64,000 nt of DNA from a virus. The notes under the pieces are model-generated. The model was not told the origin of the DNA. It made no database searches and saw only the letters and a program-made list of their open reading frames with translations. Where the stretch lies: the IMG/VR virus record IMGVR_UViG_3300025636_000001, positions 52,878 through 116,877 of that record, one strand, 5' to 3'. A program made the position numbers and the translations under genes. How positions within the stretch are numbered: the stretch's first letter is position 1; each line of letters begins with the position of its first letter. Positions 27,229 to 36,145 of this stretch are shown piece after piece.

Positions 27229-29427
27229 TTAACAAGATGCTATTATTTGGTCATTTATAATTGTAGCATCAAAGGTACTATTAAATCCACCATCTGTTGC
27301 AGTAGCTAAATATTGCCATGGATAAACAGTTTCTCCGTATGATGTTGTAAAAGTAGCATTAACACCTGCTCCTAAGATAAATATTTTAACTCCTTGACTC
27401 TGAGCCGAAGCTGCTAACGATTGAATAAATGTCCAATCACTATCTTCAAAAGATCCATCATCACCACCTGGTAATACGTCTGTACCAACAATAATATATT
27501 TAGCAACATCAGGTCTCCATGCGTTTGTAAAATCGTAACTCAATACTCTACTTATAGCTTGATCTGTACATTCAGGTCCAGTAGAACCTCCATTACCCAT
27601 ATTAATACAAGTATCATCAACACCACCATTAAGCTTATTTAATGCTGCTGTTGCAGAAGCCCCATTATTATCTTGGAACATTTCCCAAGCAGTAATAAAT
27701 AATTGATGGGAATCGCCACCTGTATAATTTAATCTTTGTGCTTCAGGTAAACTTGTATAATCTTCACAAGAAGCATAAGCTGGAACAGTTGAAGATATTT
27801 TTTCATCTGCTGTAACAATAGAAAGTCTATAGTTATTCACTCCAGATGAACTTTGTATGGTAGTAATTAAATTTGCAAAACCAGTTTTTAATGTTTCTAT
27901 TTCATCTCCCATACTTCCTGTATAATCCATAATAAAGGCTACATCCATACCATTAGAACAAGATGTTTCAGCTGATATAAAAGTAACCGGACTACAAGTT
28001 TGAGTAACACCATTTAATGATATTTCTAATACAACTTCATAATTAGTATTTGCTTCCAAACCTGTCAGATCTACTGAAGGATTAAAAGGTAAATTAGAAA
28101 CCGATATTATATTATTACTACTACCATCATCTAAATCTGTAATAGTAAATTTAAAAATTGCACTTGTACCTAATGTATTTGTAAAACTTAATATAGCTGA
28201 TTCTTCAGTTATATCACTTACTCCTAAGTTTGTAGGACAAGTTATTGCAGCTTCAACTGAAGAAGTTACTGTTTCTTCACATTGGTCTGTTCCATTTGTA
28301 ACACAAAAAGAAATAGATGTATTTAAATTAGAATATAAATTTAAAGTAGAACTAGATAGATTAAACTCATATGTTGTATTTGTTCCGGCATAATTAGAAA
28401 ATGTAAAATTATTATTAGCTAATACACCATTACTATCAGTGATAGAAATTGTTGTTTGACCACCACAATCTGTAAAACCACTAGGAATATTAGAATTAAC
28501 AAAATTAAATTCTACTCCAGTTGGATTTCCTACACTGTTTGTTATAATAGAAGTTTCATATGAAAAAATAGTTTCATCACAAGGACCAGGACAACAATTT
28601 GTTTGAATTGTTTTAATAGCTTGATACATGTCACATATTACTATCCAAGCGTTACCTACTGCATGTGCTAAAGTTGTTGGTGTTTCAATCCAACCAGTTA
28701 TATTATCATAAGTTCCTGAAGAACTTAACATAGGTTCACTATTTGTAATACAAACAGCTTGATTAATTGCTGCATTAACTAATGGAGGTGTACCTACAGC
28801 TTCTCTTAAATCACAAAAAGCAGTTTCTAATGCTAATAATAAAGTAGATGCTGCTATAGTTTGATTTTCTAAAATACAAGTTGAAAAAACATTAGGATCT
28901 CCTCCTCCAAGATTACAATCACCGTTTGAATCTAATACACAAGACTCAATAACTTGTATTCTTGTTTCATGATCTTCAAGTTGCGTATTAATTTCATTTA
29001 TTTGTTCTAATATAGAACATATTTCATTTGCTATAACTTCAGCATATATATCTAATTGTAAAGCTGTATATTCATCACCGTTACCATCTGTGTAGGGTGA
29101 TAAACATGTAGGTAGTTCTAAGATAGGTAGTTCAGAATTTTCTTCTGTTTGTAAATTACATACATAATCAATAATTAATTGAACAACATCTTTTAATTTA
29201 GGTGGTTCAATTTGACCTTGAGGTAATACACATAATAAATCTAAACCATTTGAATCTGGTTCTGGTATAACTAAATCACATAATTTTTGTGCTAATGCTG
29301 CAACCACATCACTTACTGTATCACCTGTGCATAAATCTATACAAGAAATATCCGGCCCTTGCCAAACAACACAGTTTGAAGATATATTAGTACATGGTGC
29401 AATACCATTGTTAGTTTTTGGCAACAT
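27229..29427 (-). CDS. Virion adhesin with fibronectin III and von Willebrand A domains, 732 aa
   Basis: The N-terminus has the Cys-containing CVVWQGPDISCIDLCTGDTV segment (residues 19-38) that I associate with surface fibre proteins of Bacteroidota phages. Residues 80-290 are helical with scattered Cys; 290-395 and 396-488 are beta-rich, the second fitting fibronectin III (LTGLEANTNYEVVLEISLNG). Residues 490-732 are a von Willebrand A domain with the metal-ion-dependent adhesion motif D501-Y-T-G-S505. Such domains bind protein or polysaccharide ligands through a divalent ion. A promoter-like motif lies 44 bases upstream, and the start codon abuts one arm of a 20-base inverted repeat. It probably decorates head or tail and binds a host or environmental surface. 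Confidence 0.85.
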   Translation of the reverse strand: MLPKTNNGIAPCTNISSNCVVWQGPDISCIDLCTGDTVSDVVAALAQKLCDLVIPEPDSNGLDLLCVLPQGQIEPPKLKDVVQLIIDYVCNLQTEENSELPILELPTCLSPYTDGNGDEYTALQLDIYAEVIANEICSILEQINEINTQLEDHETRIQVIESCVLDSNGDCNLGGGDPNVFSTCILENQTIAASTLLLALETAFCDLREAVGTPPLVNAAINQAVCITNSEPMLSSSGTYDNITGWIETPTTLAHAVGNAWIVICDMYQAIKTIQTNCCPGPCDETIFSYETSIITNSVGNPTGVEFNFVNSNIPSGFTDCGGQTTISITDSNGVLANNNFTFSNYAGTNTTYEFNLSSSTLNLYSNLNTSISFCVTNGTDQCEETVTSSVEAAITCPTNLGVSDITEESAILSFTNTLGTSAIFKFTITDLDDGSSNNIISVSNLPFNPSVDLTGLEANTNYEVVLEISLNGVTQTCSPVTFISAETSCSNGMDVAFIMDYTGSMGDEIETLKTGFANLITTIQSSSGVNNYRLSIVTADEKISSTVPAYASCEDYTSLPEAQRLNYTGGDSHQLFITAWEMFQDNNGASATAALNKLNGGVDDTCINMGNGGSTGPECTDQAISRVLSYDFTNAWRPDVAKYIIVGTDVLPGGDDGSFEDSDWTFIQSLAASAQSQGVKIFILGAGVNATFTTSYGETVYPWQYLATATDGGFNSTFDATIINDQIIASC

Positions 29428-29428
29428 A

Positions 29429-29534
29429 AAATCCTATTTTACAACTTAGAAAACTTATTTGTATCTATACATAATATACAAAAGTTTTTGTAATCAAGCA
29501 AGAACTTAACCACTTAAGTTATAAAATAGGATTT
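29429..29534 (-). repeat. 20-base inverted repeat enclosing the promoter of the vWA gene
   Basis: Arms at 29429-29448 and 29515-29534 are complementary at 19 of 20 positions, with 66 bases between them. The promoter-like motif at 29471-29482 lies inside. The inner arm touches the ATG of the 732-residue gene. A short second hairpin (AAATCT/AGATTT, about 29536-29556) lies just downstream of the stop of the 96-residue gene on the minus strand and may be a weak terminator. Confidence 0.75.
29471..29482 (-). promoter_or_regulatory. Late promoter-like motif before the vWA adhesin gene
   Basis: The minus strand reads TTTGTATATTATG, matching the recurring motif at all 12 core positions, 44 bases before the ATG at 29427. 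Confidence 0.6.
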
Positions 29535-29559
29535 ATATAAATCTAAAAAAAGATTTTTA

Positions 29560-29850
29560 TTATTCTGAAACTACTTCCATAGAAGAATTTTCTTCAACAG
29601 GTATATCTGAAATAGTACCATCAGCAAGAGAAATATTTACTTGCCCATACTTTTCTTCAAGTTTAGCTGAAGCTTTTTGCATTTCTGATTTCATAGTAGC
29701 ATGATCTTGTAATAATTCATACTTTGAAATTTCAATACTTGCAAGATTATTTACAATAATACCAATTTTTTGTTGTAAGCCTCTTAATGTTTCTAATTCT
29801 TCAGCAGTAATTTTTTTATCTGCTACTTCTTTTGTTGCTTTTTTTGCCAT
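29560..29850 (-). CDS. Small coiled-coil virion-region protein, 96 aa
   Basis: After a Lys-rich start (MAKKATKEVADKKITAEELE) residues 17-75 form heptad-like helical sequence (LRGLQQKIGIIVNNLASIEI onward), followed by a short acidic tail. It has a promoter-like motif 32 bases upstream and is separated from the vWA gene by a weak hairpin and an inverted repeat. Function unknown; the placement among fibre genes suggests an assembly chaperone or fibre connector. Confidence 0.75.
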   Translation of the reverse strand: MAKKATKEVADKKITAEELETLRGLQQKIGIIVNNLASIEISKYELLQDHATMKSEMQKASAKLEEKYGQVNISLADGTISDIPVEENSSMEVVSE

Positions 29851-29881
29851 GGTTATTTTTAATTAAATAATTATTATTATT

Positions 29882-29894
29882 ACAAATATACAAA
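29882..29894 (-). promoter_or_regulatory. Late promoter-like motif before the 96-aa gene
   Basis: The minus strand reads TTTGTATATTTGT, matching the first ten positions of the recurring motif. It lies in the gap between the stop at 29910 and the ATG at 29850. Confidence 0.45.
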
Positions 29895-29909
29895 TTATTA
29901 TTTAATTAC

Positions 29910-30266
29910 CTAATTATTTATAGGATCGTCAGCTACAGTTAGTGTAACTGATACAGGTGTGATTAAAGCGTTAATTTGATTTTCAATACTTTCCTCTATA
30001 CTAGCAACCTGCTCCTCTCCCATAGCTTCTTTAACCCATCCTATAACATCGCTATGTACTACAGTATCAAAAGCTGTAAAATTAGATAAGTCTTCTGTAC
30101 TTAAAGATTGTGTTCCTATGTTAGTACTTGAGTAAGGATTGCCTTGAGGATCAACTTGATCTGAAGTACCTGTTACTCTCCAATGCACATTATACACTAC
30201 ATCAGATTCTCCTCCGTGTGTTGGGTATGTGTCAACCGTTTTGCAATTCCAATTATACGTTATCAT
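29910..30266 (-). CDS. Small fibre-associated protein, paralogue of the gene before it, 118 aa
   Basis: It begins MITYNWNCKTVDTYPTHGGE and aligns over its length with the 124-residue product before it (shared MITYNW start, xxV..H..(Y/W)..TGT middle, and a WVKEA/WAKAN helix near residue 75). The start overlaps the end of that gene by 14 bases in a different frame, indicating tight coupling. The family is common next to tail fibre genes in aquatic phages, but its function is unknown to me. It could be a fibre chaperone or tip protein. Confidence 0.8.
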   Translation of the reverse strand: MITYNWNCKTVDTYPTHGGESDVVYNVHWRVTGTSDQVDPQGNPYSSTNIGTQSLSTEDLSNFTAFDTVVHSDVIGWVKEAMGEEQVASIEESIENQINALITPVSVTLTVADDPINN

Positions 30267-30627
30267 CTTCTATATTTGTTTCTGGTTCTACTGGCTCTTC
30301 TGTTGCTAACCAGTCTAATTCTGTTACATCTTCGTTAGTAGGCACAACCTTAGCTTTAATACCTTTTTCAATAACTTCATTCATATGATCTACAGGGTGA
30401 TTTGCTTTTGCCCACTCGATAACCATATCTTCAGTTAATGTTTCAATACTTGCAAAGTTTTCAGCAGATGGTGCTCCTACGGGGCAAGCTCCATTAAATG
30501 TGTGGGACTCTCCAGATTCCGCATCAGTACCTGTATAATCAAATTTAATGTGTGTAATCACATTAGACAATCCGTCTAGCGTTGGTGCTTTCTTTAAAGC
30601 CGTGATTTTCCAATTGTAAGTAATCAT
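30253..30627 (-). CDS. Small fibre-associated protein, paralogue of the gene after it, 124 aa
   Basis: MITYNWKITALKKAPTLDGL starts a small soluble protein related to the following 118-residue one, with an added acidic tail (EEPVEPETNIEDDNV). It begins 3 bases after the stop of the long self-cleaving fibre gene, so it is produced with it. Function unknown; the pair probably arose by tandem duplication. Confidence 0.8.
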   Translation of the reverse strand: MITYNWKITALKKAPTLDGLSNVITHIKFDYTGTDAESGESHTFNGACPVGAPSAENFASIETLTEDMVIEWAKANHPVDHMNEVIEKGIKAKVVPTNEDVTELDWLATEEPVEPETNIEDDNV

Positions 30628-30629
30628 AA

Positions 30630-33600
30630 TTATTTATTTTCTAATGTTTGTATTCTTGTTTCTAATAATTCTATTTTTTGTATTGCCTCTTTTAGTGCTG
30701 CTGTAAGGACAGGAATCACTTTACTATAATCTAGATCTTGATAAACAGGATTACTATTCTCATCTACTGCATCTTTTACTCCTGTTACAGCTTCTGGGAC
30801 TACCTCTGCTACTTCATGAGCTATAAAGCCGTCAACTTCAATGCCGTTTTCAATCCATTCAAATCTGCTTGGTTTTAATTTTTTTACTTTTTCTATACCA
30901 TTTTCTAAGTCTACCACGTTTGTTTTTAACCTATAGTCTGAGGTAGTTCCGTAGTTAACAGTTGTAGAAGAAGGCATTGATATTTTACCGGCTTGAGTAT
31001 TCGCTGAATTTCTAAAATCAATAACAGAACCCCCGTTGCTTATATTTTTAATTTGTATTAAGTTAGATGTTGTAGGATTAGTTGACCCAACTACGGTTAT
31101 TTTAGCAACAGGGCTGTAATCTCCAAGACCTAAATTACCGTTTGTCTTAAACGTCATGTTAGTTGAAGTATTCGCAGAAGTACCTATTACTTCAAATCTA
31201 CTGTTAGTAGCAGAAGCGTCATCAGGTGTATTTACCAGTAACCTACCGTCATCCGTTAAACGCATTTTTTCCGTTTGACCAGATCCTGTTCTAAAAGCAA
31301 TCTTATAAGTGCTGGATATATTTAAAATAGTATTAAATGGATTTATAGAACCCATAAGAGCGGAGCCATCATAAAAGTCTATGCCATTTCCACTATCAAT
31401 TCTCATGGTTCCACCTTTAACGTGTAGTCTTGCCGAAGGGTTTCTGTTTCCTATACCTACATATCCATTAGATTTTATATTTAGGTTATTACTACTCCAT
31501 CCGCTAGAAGCTCCTAGACCCATTATACCGTTTCTAGATACAACATACATATCGTCAACAGTATCCGATATTTTTAAACTTGTATTTATTCCAACAGTGT
31601 TTTCAAATACTGCAACAGTTCCCGCGTTGGCCTGAGCAGAAACTCTAAATGGTCCTATTCCAGTTGCACCATCATTTGTATTTACAACGTCTAGCTTATA
31701 ATCTGTTGGACTAGTAGTCCCAATCCCCACGTTGCCTGTATCAGTCAATGACATCATAGTGCCAACACCTGTAGTGGTTTTACCCATATAGAAGTCAAGT
31801 CTTGCTGAGTCTGTTCTTACTACTGAATGCGTAGAGTAGCCTTCAAAAAGAGTACCTTGACTACCAGTAGTAAAATTACCAAAACTTAAAGTTGAAACAA
31901 ATTTACCGTGATTTAATCTAGAAGTGCTTGCTGGGTTTAAATAATAATTAGTGTCGTTACTGTCGTAAAAAATAGGTGCTCTTGATGACCCTGGGGATAA
32001 TGTGTATGAGTTAAAAACTTGAAACTCAAGATTATTGTCGCAATAAAGCTCTAATGGGTTTGTACCTGTTTGAGTTCTAACCGCCCAATTACCATCATTA
32101 TCTAACAACCCGAATCCTGTTCCATCAGCAAATACATACCCTTTTCTAGTACCACCACCGTTTAAAAACTTTATACCACCTGTAGTAGCATCTCCATACT
32201 TAAAGTTTAAATAACTATCATTACCATCATCATAGAACCTTACGTTGTCATTAAAATGTAGTTGAGAAACGTAATTTACTTCTGTGTTATTCACATTTAT
32301 GCTTCCACCCATAGTCAAAGCATATCCAGCAGATATAGAGGTTCCTCCAATACTCATTTGACCTCTTAAATATACATCGTTTCCAGACTCTCCAAGATAC
32401 ATTCCTTGTGAACTTGTATCTCCATACCAATGCTGTCCCTGTATAACATAAAAAGCAGTATCATACCTAGGGATAGCACCAGATGAAGAGGTTTGTATTT
32501 TATTAAATCTTGAAGTACTATTTGGGTCTACATAAAAAGCTGTGTCGTTTGAGTCATAAAATATAGGTGCTCTCATATCTACCGTACTTCTTAGTGAATT
32601 CACAAAGTTTGTATCAGTATAATTCCAAGTGTGAGTTATAAGGTTTGATCCTTCATATAATCTCCAATTTACATTAACACCATTTCCATTAGCGCCGTCA
32701 TTAAAATGTGGATAGTGATTTCCATTAGAGTCATGCGGATTAAGATAATAATGCCCACTATAAACATTATTTCCGCTTAAAAGTGAAACAGCAGTATCTG
32801 TACTCGCACCTCTTGCTGTTACGGTAGCTAAAGTATCTGTTTCCGAGTATGATGTAAGAAAAGCAGAAGCATGCTGCCCATCTAACAAATCAGCATCTAA
32901 TCCTGAGTCTGAGCCATCGTTGCCGTCTGTCCATATTTTTTGCCAAGAGCTCCACGCTGTGTTAAAACTTCTAGTGTAAGGCAACCCTGAAACAAAATGA
33001 GTAGCTAACTGCCCTGTTACATTATCGTTATTACCAAAAGTAGTTATAGCGTAATGCTCGTTTGTAGGATTACTAGCGTTAGGATCAACCCTTCTGCTAG
33101 AAGGAGTAGTATAATCAGGTGAGGTTGTGTTTCCTAATTGTTTTACAAAACCCGTAGAATCAATACCATCTAAAAGGTCAGAGTCTGCGGCTTTACCTGT
33201 TGTTGTTAAGTAACCACTTAAATCTTGATCTCCTGTGTTAGTACCAGAAAGATTAGTTGCAAAAATATCTCCACTAAAAGTTCCTCCATTAGCAGCTGAT
33301 ACAAAATCAGTTGGAATAGTGTTTGTATCCTGTGTTAAATCTCTCCAAGAATACCAAGTTCCATTATAGTATTGTCTTTGGTATACATTTATAGAGTTAT
33401 ATTTACTATATCTTTGTACTGTAAATAAACCGTTGCCGTAATCATCGTTGTATACTTCTAAAATACCAGCTGAATCTGTTGGATAATTACTACCGCTAGC
33501 TGCATCAGCATTGGCGTTTTGACAAAATATACCTGTAGTTCTATATGTATTTAAATCTACACTTCCAGGTATTTCACCTCCTTGTAATCTGAAAGCCCCT

Positions 33601-34067
33601 GAATCTAAGTTTATACCTGTACCTGCTGTGTATGTTGTATTTGCATCAGTTCTCCACGCTGGATTACCTGTTGCATCAGTTTTCCACACTTTATTTGCCT
33701 GTCCTGATCCTTGAGCAACATAACCATCTGAATCAACTGCGTTAGCCCTCCAAGTGTTAGTATCTGTCCAAGGCACGTTTATAACCGCTTGGTTAGAAGA
33801 GTTTAATTGTAGCCCATAAGTTCTATTTGCTGTTGTTGTAACTGCGTTAGCGGCTACTGTTTGGTCGGTGTTATTAAATAACTTAATTAAACCTAATGTA
33901 GTATTGGTTGCAACAGTTGTATTTAATAAGTACCCACTTAAATCTTGAGTACTTTGATCTATCCAAGCGACACCTGTACCTGTAGATGATAACACTTGTC
34001 CATTAGTACCTGTACTGCCACCAATCTCTACACCTGCCTGTATTTTTATGTCACTTTTAAATTTCAT
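30630..34067 (-). CDS. Tail fibre with C-terminal self-cleaving chaperone (peptidase S74), 1145 aa
   Basis: The N-terminal 40 residues (MKFKSDIKIQAGVEIGGSTG) look like a virion-attachment segment. Residues about 180-270 and 335-385 have pyocin-knob-like repeats (FTVQRYSKYNSINVYQRQYY, YNGTWYSWRDL). A repeated module APIFYDSNDT(A/N)(F/Y)Y(V/L) occurs twice (near 500 and 700). The last 100 residues are an intramolecular chaperone of the endosialidase/S74 type: TTSDYRLKTNVVDLENGIEK, then VDGFIAHEVAEVVPEAVTGV, with a terminal coiled coil. In this family the serine before the D-x-R-L-K block is the self-cleavage residue, releasing the chaperone after the trimer forms. It should be a receptor-binding fibre. 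Confidence 0.9.
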   Translation of the reverse strand: MKFKSDIKIQAGVEIGGSTGTNGQVLSSTGTGVAWIDQSTQDLSGYLLNTTVATNTTLGLIKLFNNTDQTVAANAVTTTANRTYGLQLNSSNQAVINVPWTDTNTWRANAVDSDGYVAQGSGQANKVWKTDATGNPAWRTDANTTYTAGTGINLDSGAFRLQGGEIPGSVDLNTYRTTGIFCQNANADAASGSNYPTDSAGILEVYNDDYGNGLFTVQRYSKYNSINVYQRQYYNGTWYSWRDLTQDTNTIPTDFVSAANGGTFSGDIFATNLSGTNTGDQDLSGYLTTTGKAADSDLLDGIDSTGFVKQLGNTTSPDYTTPSSRRVDPNASNPTNEHYAITTFGNNDNVTGQLATHFVSGLPYTRSFNTAWSSWQKIWTDGNDGSDSGLDADLLDGQHASAFLTSYSETDTLATVTARGASTDTAVSLLSGNNVYSGHYYLNPHDSNGNHYPHFNDGANGNGVNVNWRLYEGSNLITHTWNYTDTNFVNSLRSTVDMRAPIFYDSNDTAFYVDPNSTSRFNKIQTSSSGAIPRYDTAFYVIQGQHWYGDTSSQGMYLGESGNDVYLRGQMSIGGTSISAGYALTMGGSINVNNTEVNYVSQLHFNDNVRFYDDGNDSYLNFKYGDATTGGIKFLNGGGTRKGYVFADGTGFGLLDNDGNWAVRTQTGTNPLELYCDNNLEFQVFNSYTLSPGSSRAPIFYDSNDTNYYLNPASTSRLNHGKFVSTLSFGNFTTGSQGTLFEGYSTHSVVRTDSARLDFYMGKTTTGVGTMMSLTDTGNVGIGTTSPTDYKLDVVNTNDGATGIGPFRVSAQANAGTVAVFENTVGINTSLKISDTVDDMYVVSRNGIMGLGASSGWSSNNLNIKSNGYVGIGNRNPSARLHVKGGTMRIDSGNGIDFYDGSALMGSINPFNTILNISSTYKIAFRTGSGQTEKMRLTDDGRLLVNTPDDASATNSRFEVIGTSANTSTNMTFKTNGNLGLGDYSPVAKITVVGSTNPTTSNLIQIKNISNGGSVIDFRNSANTQAGKISMPSSTTVNYGTTSDYRLKTNVVDLENGIEKVKKLKPSRFEWIENGIEVDGFIAHEVAEVVPEAVTGVKDAVDENSNPVYQDLDYSKVIPVLTAALKEAIQKIELLETRIQTLENK

Positions 34068-34083
34068 ATATTATTTTTTATTA

Positions 34084-35436
34084 TTAGCCTATCAACTGTA
34101 TCAAAGCTATTACACCTGTTGGTTCAGTTACTCCATAAGTAACAGAAAAAGTTGTAGTACTTAATCTTTGTACATCTGCGTGTACTGTTTCTCCGTTTGA
34201 ATCAACTAATTGTATTAATACATTATTTGTACTTGTAGCTTCCATACTGTTAGGGTATGTATATGTTGCTGAGGTTGGGACAGCAATACTTCCAGATTTT
34301 GCAGTAATTAATGTATTAACTTCATTAGTTAAATCAGAAGAAGTTAAAGCCGTTACATGACCATAGTCATCTAATGTTACATCTTGTATAACTGTAAGAC
34401 CTGAATTGTCTACTGATGCTTGATCAGAAGTGTCTGCGTGAGATATTGTGATTGTTGTAGCATCTGCATCATTAGCTGTAAACGTTCCTGAACCTATAAG
34501 TCCATTAGTTCCTTCTACTGTTAATATTGCATCATTAATATCATCTAAAAGAGCAATAGTACCTGTAGCGTCTGGTAATGTAATTGTTCTATTTTCTGTA
34601 AGAGTGCCTGCTAATAATGTTAATGCAATATCATCTGAAGCTACATTACCTTCAAAAATAACTCCATTACTTGTAGATACTGTTTCTACATTATTTGTAG
34701 TTGTTGTACCTACAACTTGTAAATCACCAGGAATAACAATAGTAGATGTTTGACCACCAAGTGTTAAACTATTAGCACCAATAGATGCACCAATAGTTCT
34801 ATCACCAGCAGCAAAATCTAAAGATGTTAAACCATTTAACAATGTTGATGCACCTCCTAATGAAATAACTGTTGTACCAATAGTGATTGAACTATTAACA
34901 AGTTTATCATTAGTAATAGAGTTGTTATCTATACCAAGAGTAATTACACCATCGCTTGTAATTGGAGATCCTGAAACATTAATACCATCATTACCTGATA
35001 TACCAATAGATGTTACTGTACCTACAGTTGAACTCCAATTTTGATCATTTTCAAAATTACTTAATTTAATTTCAGAAGCTGCTTTTCTACTTTCAGTTTC
35101 ACCATCTTGCAAAATGAATTCAGTAGCTCCTGTAATATCAGCAGTCATGTCAGTTAACTCTGAGAAGTCAAGATCAAGAGTTATAGAACCAACTGTACCA
35201 CCTCCTGATAAACCTACGCCTGCTATAATATCTGTAATATCACCAGATGCTGAAACCCAGTTTGCCCCATCCCAAACCTCTAAAGCTTTTAATGTTCCAT
35301 TATAAACTGTTTGACCAACTGTAGGGTTTGCAGGCCTAGTTGCAGTAGTTAAAGGATGTATTACCACATTGGATAATACATTTTGTTGCATATCTATTGC
35401 TAAACTTTCTATATTAGAAAAATATTTAATTGCCAT
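34084..35436 (-). CDS. Fibre/baseplate-type structural protein, 450 aa
   Basis: A Ser/Thr/Gly-rich beta sequence with repeats such as GVGLSGGGTVGSITLDLDF and GNDGINVSGSPITSDGVITL, typical of phage fibre shafts. Near residue 45 it has a short VGQTVYNGTLKALEVWDGAN segment common in phage fibre N-termini. The C-terminal 90 residues (TYTYPNSMEATSTNNVLIQL onward) could be a tip domain. It sits directly before the self-cleaving fibre gene with 16 bases between, so both may form one fibre. Confidence 0.82.
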   Translation of the reverse strand: MAIKYFSNIESLAIDMQQNVLSNVVIHPLTTATRPANPTVGQTVYNGTLKALEVWDGANWVSASGDITDIIAGVGLSGGGTVGSITLDLDFSELTDMTADITGATEFILQDGETESRKAASEIKLSNFENDQNWSSTVGTVTSIGISGNDGINVSGSPITSDGVITLGIDNNSITNDKLVNSSITIGTTVISLGGASTLLNGLTSLDFAAGDRTIGASIGANSLTLGGQTSTIVIPGDLQVVGTTTTNNVETVSTSNGVIFEGNVASDDIALTLLAGTLTENRTITLPDATGTIALLDDINDAILTVEGTNGLIGSGTFTANDADATTITISHADTSDQASVDNSGLTVIQDVTLDDYGHVTALTSSDLTNEVNTLITAKSGSIAVPTSATYTYPNSMEATSTNNVLIQLVDSNGETVHADVQRLSTTTFSVTYGVTEPTGVIALIQLIG

Positions 35437-35473
35437 AATTGTTTTTATTTATTTATTTTTACTTATTGTTTTA

Positions 35474-35995
35474 TTAATTTAAATAAGCTGTACCAGATAA
35501 AGGAACAGCAAAAATTATTTTTAATGTGTTTAAATCTATATAATCAATTTCAGCAACAATATCATTTCCTGCTAAATCTTCAATTCTAACAGAAGGTTTT
35601 TTTTCTAAATCATGTGTTATAGTCCAAACAGCAAGAGCTGTTGATTGTGTATGAACATAGTTTAAATCTTTTTCATCAACCGCATTTGCAAAAGTTTCTT
35701 CAAGTATTTGAAGTCTATCAATTAAAGCTTGCACATCAACTGAAGTCCAAGTTGTTGTTCCTGTTTCTGTAGGTGTTAGACAAACTTCAACTCCTAACAT
35801 TGAAGAATAAACATCTGATAATGCTACATCTGAATTTAATTCTTGCCAGTCAGATAATTCTTTTTTAATAGATACTTTTTCCATATCTAAAATACAACAA
35901 GGAGTCATACCAAAACGTATAGAATTAAAATTTTTATATACAGCCGTAGCAAATTTTTTTTCAGTTTCTATAGTTTTTATTAGTTTGCTATCCAT
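35474..35995 (-). CDS. Tail/fibre-tip structural protein, 173 aa
   Basis: The C-terminal 65 residues carry a pattern common in phage fibre attachment domains: YVHTQSTALAVWTITHDLEK, then KPSVRIEDLAGNDIVAEIDY and a final SGTAYLN. The N-terminal part is helical with two Cys (CCILDMEKV). It starts 3 bases after the 41-residue Cys-rich gene. Likely a fibre adaptor or tip protein, by resemblance only. Confidence 0.78.
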   Translation of the reverse strand: MDSKLIKTIETEKKFATAVYKNFNSIRFGMTPCCILDMEKVSIKKELSDWQELNSDVALSDVYSSMLGVEVCLTPTETGTTTWTSVDVQALIDRLQILEETFANAVDEKDLNYVHTQSTALAVWTITHDLEKKPSVRIEDLAGNDIVAEIDYIDLNTLKIIFAVPLSGTAYLN

Positions 35996-35998
35996 TTT

Positions 35999-36124
35999 TT
36001 ATTTTTTTTCTAAGCTTTTTTCTTCATATGCTTTAACACAAGTTTTATGGACTATTGATCCATCAGACGCTTTTGTTTTTTGACAGCCACAACTAAAGCT
36101 TTTATTACATTGTTTACAATTCAT
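35999..36124 (-). CDS. Tiny Cys-rich (zinc-finger-like) protein, 41 aa
   Basis: A 41-codon gene reads MNCKQCNKSFSCGCQKTKAS with a second half containing H26, C29 and a Lys/Glu tail. Cysteines at 3, 6, 12, 14 and 29 suggest a small zinc-binding fold. It fills the gap between the 183- and 173-residue genes with 21 and 3 bases to its neighbours, in the same direction, and ends in TAA, all typical of a real operon gene. Function unknown. Confidence 0.72.
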   Translation of the reverse strand: MNCKQCNKSFSCGCQKTKASDGSIVHKTCVKAYEEKSLEKK

Positions 36125-36145
36125 AATTTGTTGGTTTTTAAAAGT

